In this document: piece by piece, positions 11,369 to 15,456 of the stretch
How the letters are laid out: the number at the start of each line of letters is the position of its first letter
Numbering within the stretch: the first letter of the stretch is position 1
Source: an uncultured Pseudomonadota bacterium
GTDB taxonomy: Bacteria > Pseudomonadota > Gammaproteobacteria > Burkholderiales > Rhodocyclaceae
Length of the DNA: 15,456 bases
Assembly (NCBI GenBank): GCA_946479855.1
Contig: CAMLHL010000063.1
Span: forward strand, 1 to 15,456
Direction: 5' to 3'
Notes under the pieces: generated by a model
Seen by the model: the letters and a program-made list of their open reading frames with translations, nothing else
Told to the model about the DNA's origin: nothing
Database searches by the model: none
Program-made: the position numbers and the translations under genes

Positions 11369-12335
11369 TTTTCTCGAGCCACTCGATGTATTGGGGAACG
11401 CCTTCATCGACCGTTGCCATCGGCGCCCCGTAGCCGGCGTCGCGCAGACGGGTCAGGTCAGCCGGAGGGCACGCCTGGAACTCGCCCGGCGGAGCCGCCG
11501 GAGCAGACACAAATTCCAGCACGCCCTGCGTCCGCAACGCCTCGAGCGTCAGCGGCGTTTCGCTTTTTGCCTTGCGCCAGCCGTTGACCGTAGCGACCGC
11601 CAGCTCGGCAAAGCTTTGCCGCCGCCCGGAGCCGAGATTGAAGATGCCTGATTTTTCCGGATGATCAAGGAAGTGCAGGTTGACCTTTGCCACATCGCCA
11701 ACGGAGACAAAATCACCTTGCAAGCCTTCGCGCAGCGTAATCTTCCCGTTGCTGCGCAACTGCTCGTAATACTGGAAAGCGGCCGATGCCGAGTTCCCCT
11801 TGTGGGTTTCGCGCGGCCCATAGACATTGAAGTAGCGCAATCCGACAACCTGCGACGATGGATTCTGAGCCAGCCGCTGGCGCACAATCTGGTCGAACAG
11901 CAACTTGGAGTACCCGTGGACGTCGAGCGGGACTTCGTACTGACGTTCTTCCCTGCCGACGCTGCCGGCACCGTAAATCGCCGCACTGGAGGAATAGAGG
12001 AACTGCACATCCTGATCCAGGCTCCAGTCGAGCAGGATCGTCGAGTAACGGTAGTTATTCTCCATCACGTAACGGCCATCGGCTTCCACCGGGCTGGAGC
12101 ATGCCCCCTGATGGAAGATTGCATCGATCTCGCCATCAAAATGGCCAGCCTGGATACGGGCGATGAAATCCTGTTTATCGAGGTAATCGACGATATCGCA
12201 ATCGACCAGATTCCTGAACTTGTCACTCCGGGACAAATTGTCCACGGCGATGATGTTCGTGACGCCACGCTCGTTGAGCGCCCTGACGAGATTAGCGCCA
12301 ATGAAGCCCGCTGCACCGGTAACGACAATGTACAT
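11361..12335 (-). CDS. hldD: HldD-like ADP-heptose 6-epimerase family protein, divergent active site
   Basis: A 324-residue extended short-chain dehydrogenase. HldD (RfaD) converts ADP-D-glycero- to ADP-L-glycero-manno-heptose for the LPS inner core. Kept: NAD-binding TGAAGFIG (6-13), FHQGACSS, NNYRYS, SSSAAIYG, FNVYGPRETHKG with the Lys at 179, and the family length. Changed compared with E. coli and neisserial HldD as I recall them: the YGYSK catalytic motif reads HGYSK, so the catalytic Tyr (E. coli Y140) is His140 (plus-strand GTG, 11916-11918); RDFV reads GDFV after a shortened segment; LKGRYQAFTQ reads PPGEFQACPP; TTEWDGKYMM reads PVEADGRYVM. The frame is intact with a strong AAGGAGA ribosome site. 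It may be a divergent epimerase, another nucleotide-sugar SDR, or an impaired copy. The gene symbol follows position and family, not proven activity. Confidence 0.72.
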   Translation of the reverse strand: MYIVVTGAAGFIGANLVRALNERGVTNIIAVDNLSRSDKFRNLVDCDIVDYLDKQDFIARIQAGHFDGEIDAIFHQGACSSPVEADGRYVMENNYRYSTILLDWSLDQDVQFLYSSSAAIYGAGSVGREERQYEVPLDVHGYSKLLFDQIVRQRLAQNPSSQVVGLRYFNVYGPRETHKGNSASAAFQYYEQLRSNGKITLREGLQGDFVSVGDVAKVNLHFLDHPEKSGIFNLGSGRRQSFAELAVATVNGWRKAKSETPLTLEALRTQGVLEFVSAPAAPPGEFQACPPADLTRLRDAGYGAPMATVDEGVPQYIEWLEKNV

Positions 12336-12347
12336 CCCGCTCTCTCC

Positions 12348-12383
12348 TTACAGCGCTCTGGCCAGCAGGGCCATTCCGATCAT
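12348..12383 (-). other. Possible 11-codon mini-ORF before the hldD-like gene
   Basis: In the 51-base gap after ugd the minus strand reads ATG (12383-12381) and ten more codons, MIGMALLARAL, then TAA at 12350-12348. The TAA runs straight into the ribosome site of the next gene (TAAGGAGA). An AGG from the ugd stop region is very close to the ATG. It may be a coupling leader, the remnant of a lost gene, or chance; there is no conservation evidence in hand. Confidence 0.2.
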
Positions 12384-12386
12384 CAC

Positions 12387-13706
12387 CTAGCGTCCGATGG
12401 CAAAATACTCGATGCCCGAACCGCGCACGAACTTGGGGTCGTACAGGTTGCGGCCATCGAAGATGACTGGGTTCTTCAGAATCTTCTTGATTTCAGCGAA
12501 ATCGGGGCTGCGGAATTCCTTCCACTCAGTCACGATGAGCAGCGCATCGGCATTGTCGAGCGCCCCCATCGGGTTCTCGGCATACTTCAGGCGTGCTTCG
12601 TCGCCGAAAATGCGTTGCGTCTCGTGCATCGCCACCGGATCGTAGGCGGTGACTGTGGCGCCGGCCGCGAACAGGTCGGCGATCAACTCGCGGCTTGGCG
12701 CTTCGCGCATGTCGTCGGTATTCGGCTTGAAAGCCAGGCCCCAGACGGCGAAATGCATGCCCTTCAGGTCGCCGAATCGGGCCTTCAGTTTCTTGGTCAG
12801 CAGGTGCTTCTGGGCATCATTGGCCTCTTCGACTGCGGTCAGCACCTTGAGGGTGATATCGGCATCGTCCTGGGCAGTCTTGATCAACGCCTTGACGTCC
12901 TTGGGAAAACAGGAGCCACCATACCCGCAGCCGGGATAGAGGAAGTGGTAGCCGATACGCGGATCGGAACCAATGCCCTGGCGGACCATTTCGATATCCG
13001 CACCGAGCACTTCGGCCAGGTTGGCCAGTTCGTTCATGAAGCTGATCCGCGTCGCCAGCATGGCATTGGCCGCGTACTTGGTCAGTTCGGCACTCTTGAT
13101 ATCGGTGATGATCAGACGTTCGTGGTTGCGCTGGAAAGGCGCATAGAGGGCACGCATCAGGTGGATGGCCTGCTCGTCCTCGGCACCGACGACGATGCGG
13201 TCCGGACGCATGAAATCCTCGACCGCAGCGCCTTCCTTGAGAAACTCGGGATTGGAAACGACGCTATAGGGCGTGTTGACGCCGCGCTTGGCCAGTTCGT
13301 CGGCAATTGCAGCATGGACCTTGGCACCGGTACCGACCGGCACCGTGCTCTTGTCGACGACGACCTTGTAGTCGGTCATCAGGCGGCCGATGTTGCGCGC
13401 GGCGCCGAGCACGTACTGCAGGTCGGCCGAGCCATCCTCGTCGGGCGGCGTGCCGACGGCGATGAACTGGATGGTGCCGTGCCGGACCGCCTTTTCGATA
13501 TCGGTGGTGAAGTGCAGGCGACCGGCCGCGACATTGCGCCGAACCATTTCCTGCAGACCGGGTTCGTAGATCGGGATGCCCCCTTCTTCGAGAATGCGGA
13601 TCTTCTCCGGATCGAGGTCCAGACAGAGGACGTCATTGCCCACTTCGGCCAGACAGGTGCCACTGACCAGTCCGACGTAACCGGTGCCGACAACGGTGAT
13701 TTTCAT
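12387..13706 (-). CDS. ugd: UDP-glucose 6-dehydrogenase
   Basis: NAD-dependent enzyme that oxidises UDP-glucose twice to UDP-glucuronate, a precursor for capsule, exopolysaccharide, LPS uronic acids and aminoarabinose. The 439 residues match the bacterial family. NAD-binding GTGYVG is at 7-12; VGTPPDEDG at 85-92; STVPVGTG at 120-127; NPEFLKEG at 152-159; catalytic-lysine segment [10 protein letters not shown] with K210 and N214; catalytic Cys266 in [10 protein letters not shown]; and the C-terminal [11 protein letters not shown] and FDGRNLYDP motifs. All key residues are present. AGGA of the ribosome site overlaps the TAG stop of lapB, eight bases upstream, so translation is likely coupled. 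Its place next to lapB and an hldD-like gene points to an envelope polysaccharide role; the downstream product cannot be told from this window. Confidence 0.96.
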   Translation of the reverse strand: MKITVVGTGYVGLVSGTCLAEVGNDVLCLDLDPEKIRILEEGGIPIYEPGLQEMVRRNVAAGRLHFTTDIEKAVRHGTIQFIAVGTPPDEDGSADLQYVLGAARNIGRLMTDYKVVVDKSTVPVGTGAKVHAAIADELAKRGVNTPYSVVSNPEFLKEGAAVEDFMRPDRIVVGAEDEQAIHLMRALYAPFQRNHERLIITDIKSAELTKYAANAMLATRISFMNELANLAEVLGADIEMVRQGIGSDPRIGYHFLYPGCGYGGSCFPKDVKALIKTAQDDADITLKVLTAVEEANDAQKHLLTKKLKARFGDLKGMHFAVWGLAFKPNTDDMREAPSRELIADLFAAGATVTAYDPVAMHETQRIFGDEARLKYAENPMGALDNADALLIVTEWKEFRSPDFAEIKKILKNPVIFDGRNLYDPKFVRGSGIEYFAIGR

Positions 13707-13714
13707 AAAATTTC

Positions 13715-14887
13715 CTACAAGGATTGATCGAATTCTTCACTGCGGCGCGGCGGATAGGTTTCCCAGCCGCCGCAGGCCGGACAGCGCCAGTAGAACTGGC
13801 GGGCCTTGAAGCCGCAATTATCGCACCGATAGCGCGACAGTCGCTTGGTATAGCCCTGGATGATGGTCTTGGCCAGTTCAACATCCGGACGAACCTCAGG
13901 CGCCACCAGCGGCAGGCGCGCACTCATCAGCTTTTCCAGACCGAGCAGGGTCGGATTGCGCTGCAGTTCAGCGCGCACCAGACGGTAGGCCGCCTCGGTG
14001 CCTTCGTTCTCCAGCACCAGTTGATAGACGACCTCGAGCAGATCGAGCGATGGATAGCGTTCGAGATAGCCGCTGAGCAGCGCAATGCCCTCGGCCGGCC
14101 GCTCCAGCTTGCGATAGGTTTCCAGCAAACGCTGGGCGACCAGCGCCAGATAGGCCGGATCCTGTTGCTCGATACGCTGCCAGGCTTCGATGGCTTCCAG
14201 CAGTTTGCCCTCCTGGAGCAAGAGATCCCCCTGCAACAGGCTGGCCCGCACGCATTTCCGGTTTTCCTGCATGGCCACATCGAGATATTCGCGCGCTGTG
14301 TCGGCACGCGAGCGCATGATTTCGTTGGCCGCCAGTTCGCAGTAATACTCGGCAATATCCCGGTGCGAAGCGACGTCCGGCAACTCGCGGGCGATTTCGA
14401 TGGCCTTCAGCCATTCCTTTTCAACCTGGTAGATTTCCAGCAGGTTACGCTTGGCCTCTTCTTCAAAGGAAGTCCCCAGCAGCTTGTTGAAGATTTCCTC
14501 GGCCCGGTCCAGCAATCCGGCCTTCAGGTAATCCTGGCCAAGTTCGGAGAGGGCCTGCAGGCGAACCTTGTCGTCCAGGTCGGGCAGATCGATCAGGTTC
14601 TGGTGCATGCGGATGGCGCGTTCCGTTTCGCCACGGCGGCGAAACAGGTTGCCCAGCGCAAAATGCAGTTCGACCGTCTGCGAATCGACCTTGGCGACCT
14701 CGAGGAAGGAATCGATGGCCTTGTCCGGCTGCTCGTTGAGCAGGAAATTCAAGCCCTGAAAATAGGAACGCGGCAACGAGCGGGATTCATGCACCACCTG
14801 GCGCATATCAACGCGAGCCGCCGCCCAGCCCAGACCGAAAAATATCGGAATGAGCAGCAACTGCCAGTAATCAAAAAACTCGTTCAT
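13715..14887 (-). CDS. lapB: LPS assembly protein LapB (TPR, rubredoxin-like metal site)
   Basis: LapB (YciM) is an inner-membrane-anchored TPR protein facing the cytoplasm that, in E. coli, works with FtsH to degrade LpxC and so limits LPS synthesis. The 390 residues equal the family length. An N-terminal membrane helix (about 7-23, [17 protein letters not shown]) is followed by [25 protein letters not shown], a family hallmark, then repeated TPR helices to about residue 330. The C-terminal rubredoxin-type metal site has C355-x2-C358 and C369-x2-C372 (YRCDNCGFK ... WRCPACGGW). The start codon overlaps the lapA stop in ATGA (14884-14887), so the pair is translationally coupled. The longer open frame to 15196 is only the lapA region read in another frame. 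Intact. Confidence 0.95.
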   Translation of the reverse strand: MNEFFDYWQLLLIPIFFGLGWAAARVDMRQVVHESRSLPRSYFQGLNFLLNEQPDKAIDSFLEVAKVDSQTVELHFALGNLFRRRGETERAIRMHQNLIDLPDLDDKVRLQALSELGQDYLKAGLLDRAEEIFNKLLGTSFEEEAKRNLLEIYQVEKEWLKAIEIARELPDVASHRDIAEYYCELAANEIMRSRADTAREYLDVAMQENRKCVRASLLQGDLLLQEGKLLEAIEAWQRIEQQDPAYLALVAQRLLETYRKLERPAEGIALLSGYLERYPSLDLLEVVYQLVLENEGTEAAYRLVRAELQRNPTLLGLEKLMSARLPLVAPEVRPDVELAKTIIQGYTKRLSRYRCDNCGFKARQFYWRCPACGGWETYPPRRSEEFDQSL

Positions 14888-15165
14888 ACAACCGGTGGGA
14901 TATCCGCAACGGCAGTCGGCGCCACCTGCCGGGTACTGCGCTTCAGACGCAGGATTTCGCGGCGCTGGCGGAAGATCACGCCGGCCAGCGAAAGCGCCCC
15001 AAGCACCACGCCGCCGACAAAAAACAGCAGCAGGACGATGACCAGCGGCGCCTGCCAAACCTGACCGGGCAGGAGATGAAGACTCGCCGGGTCGGTATTC
15101 TGGGCGGCAAAAACGACCAGGAAGACGAAAATGATGAGCCGAATGGCCCAAGTCAGAGCTGTCAT
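14884..15165 (-). CDS. lapA: LapA-domain membrane protein
   Basis: A small inner-membrane protein (93 residues from ATG 15165) of the LapA/DUF1049 family, partner of LapB in control of LPS synthesis. It has two membrane segments, about 5-20 (TWAIRLIIFVFLVVFA) and 38-62 (PLVIVLLLFFVGGVVLGALSLAGVI), with the short AQNTDPASLHLLPG loop between them; the AQN and L-P-G residues are typical. A basic cytoplasmic tail (RQRREILRLKR) follows. A TTG at 15174 would add three residues; the frame closes with TGA at 15193-15195, so no longer form exists. No Shine-Dalgarno is visible before either start: the sequence there is the T tract of the ihfB terminator. Expression may therefore depend on read-through or on a promoter inside ihfB. 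Confidence 0.85.
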   Translation of the reverse strand: MTALTWAIRLIIFVFLVVFAAQNTDPASLHLLPGQVWQAPLVIVLLLFFVGGVVLGALSLAGVIFRQRREILRLKRSTRQVAPTAVADIPPVV

Positions 15166-15175
15166 GACATTCAAT

Positions 15176-15205
15176 AAAAAAGGGCAGTGAAATCATTCAC
15201 TGCCC
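15176..15205 (-). terminator. Intrinsic terminator of ihfB
   Basis: On the minus strand GGGCAGTGAA (15205-15196) pairs perfectly with TTCACTGCCC (15191-15182) around a 4-base loop and is followed by six T residues (15181-15176). A 10-bp stem with a T run is a strong factor-independent terminator. It begins about 30 bases after the ihfB stop and ends just 10 bases before the lapA ATG, so it separates ihfB from the lap operon or attenuates read-through into it. Confidence 0.85.
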
Positions 15206-15235
15206 CGAATCTACCACATTGGGCCAACTCCGGCG

Positions 15236-15456
15236 TCAGATCGCCTGATCGACCCGTTCTCGCAATTCTTTTCCAGCCTTGAAGTGGGGAACCCACTTAG
15301 CCGGCACGCTGACCTTTTCCCCCGACTTGGGGTTGCGTCCAACGCGCGGGGGACGGTAGTTGAGCGCAAAGCTGCCGAATCCGCGGATCTCGATACGATC
15401 CCCTCGCACAAGTGCTTCGGACATCGCATCGAGAATCATCTTGACCGCAAAATCAG
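15236..15456 (-). CDS. ihfB: Integration host factor beta subunit, 3' part
   Basis: The last 72 codons of an HU/IHF-family DNA-bending protein; the N-terminal part (about 25 residues) lies beyond the window edge. The visible part reads in frame to the last base: [12 protein letters not shown], then [27 protein letters not shown], the beta-arm segment with the DNA-intercalating proline in RNPKSGE, and [15 protein letters not shown] at the end. GFGSF and the YRPPR arm, together with the C-terminal FKAGKELR, fit IhfB rather than HU or IhfA. Position before lapA-lapB also matches the betaproteobacterial rpsA-ihfB-lapA-lapB order. A strong terminator follows. IHF acts as a heterodimer with IhfA in recombination, replication and sigma-54 promoter architecture. 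Confidence 0.93.
   Translation of the reverse strand, partial: DFAVKMILDAMSEALVRGDRIEIRGFGSFALNYRPPRVGRNPKSGEKVSVPAKWVPHFKAGKELRERVDQAI

Noticed and set aside
11661..13727. A 688-codon plus-strand open frame across the hldD-like gene and ugd
   Set aside because: Antisense shadow: both genes on the other strand have full family motifs, and the frame has no recognisable domain and no ribosome site that stands out.
13724..15064. A 446-codon plus-strand open frame across lapB and lapA
   Set aside because: Mirror frame of lapB; no domain features, and the minus-strand genes have membrane segments, TPRs and a metal site.

Overview
The window looks like a chromosomal segment of a GC-rich betaproteobacterium, most likely a member of the Rhodocyclales (Dechloromonas/Azonexus-like). 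That assignment is inferred from protein similarity and from gene order (trxB-smr diverging from ftsK-lolA-rarA; ihfB-lapA-lapB-ugd-hldD-cysM; nadE-glnB). Coding density is very high: the longest stretch without a gene is about 130 bases, and no mobile element, CRISPR array, tRNA or rRNA was seen. Sixteen full-length or near full-length genes and two edge-truncated genes are supported.

Layout. (1) 1-128, plus strand: the last 41 codons of a cysteine-rich NosR/NirI-type iron-sulfur protein. (2) 171-5147, minus strand: a tight operon read crp-like regulator, ftsK, lolA, rarA, covering regulation, chromosome segregation, lipoprotein transport and replication-fork maintenance. (3) 5148-5276: a divergent promoter region between the regulator and trxB, holding two TATAAT boxes and a regularly spaced set of GTTTC/GAAAC pentamers. 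(4) 5277-7006, plus strand: trxB and an Smr-domain nuclease gene that overlap by three bases. (5) 7077-9612, minus strand: ppa-nadE-glnB with a promoter before ppa and a strong terminator lying inside the 3' end of the convergent smr gene. (6) 9673-15174, minus strand: lapA, lapB, ugd, an hldD-like epimerase, cysM and a DEDDy exonuclease in close succession. (7) 15236 to the window end, minus strand: the 3' part of ihfB followed by a perfect hairpin terminator that sits directly before lapA.

How the genes work together. The lapA-lapB-ugd-hldD block is an envelope module: LapAB tunes LPS synthesis, Ugd makes UDP-glucuronate, and the epimerase would make the heptose precursor of the LPS core. 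The ppa-nadE-glnB block joins glutamine-dependent NAD synthesis (which releases pyrophosphate) with the pyrophosphatase and with the PII sensor of nitrogen state. Most of the window is ordinary housekeeping DNA.

The observations most worth a second look are the hldD-like gene, which keeps the fold signatures but has lost the expected catalytic tyrosine and several other family signatures; the duplicated N-terminal motif in the Smr protein; the pentamer array in the crp/trxB intergenic region; and the two terminators placed inside or right against neighbouring genes. I did not find a clear new multi-gene system.
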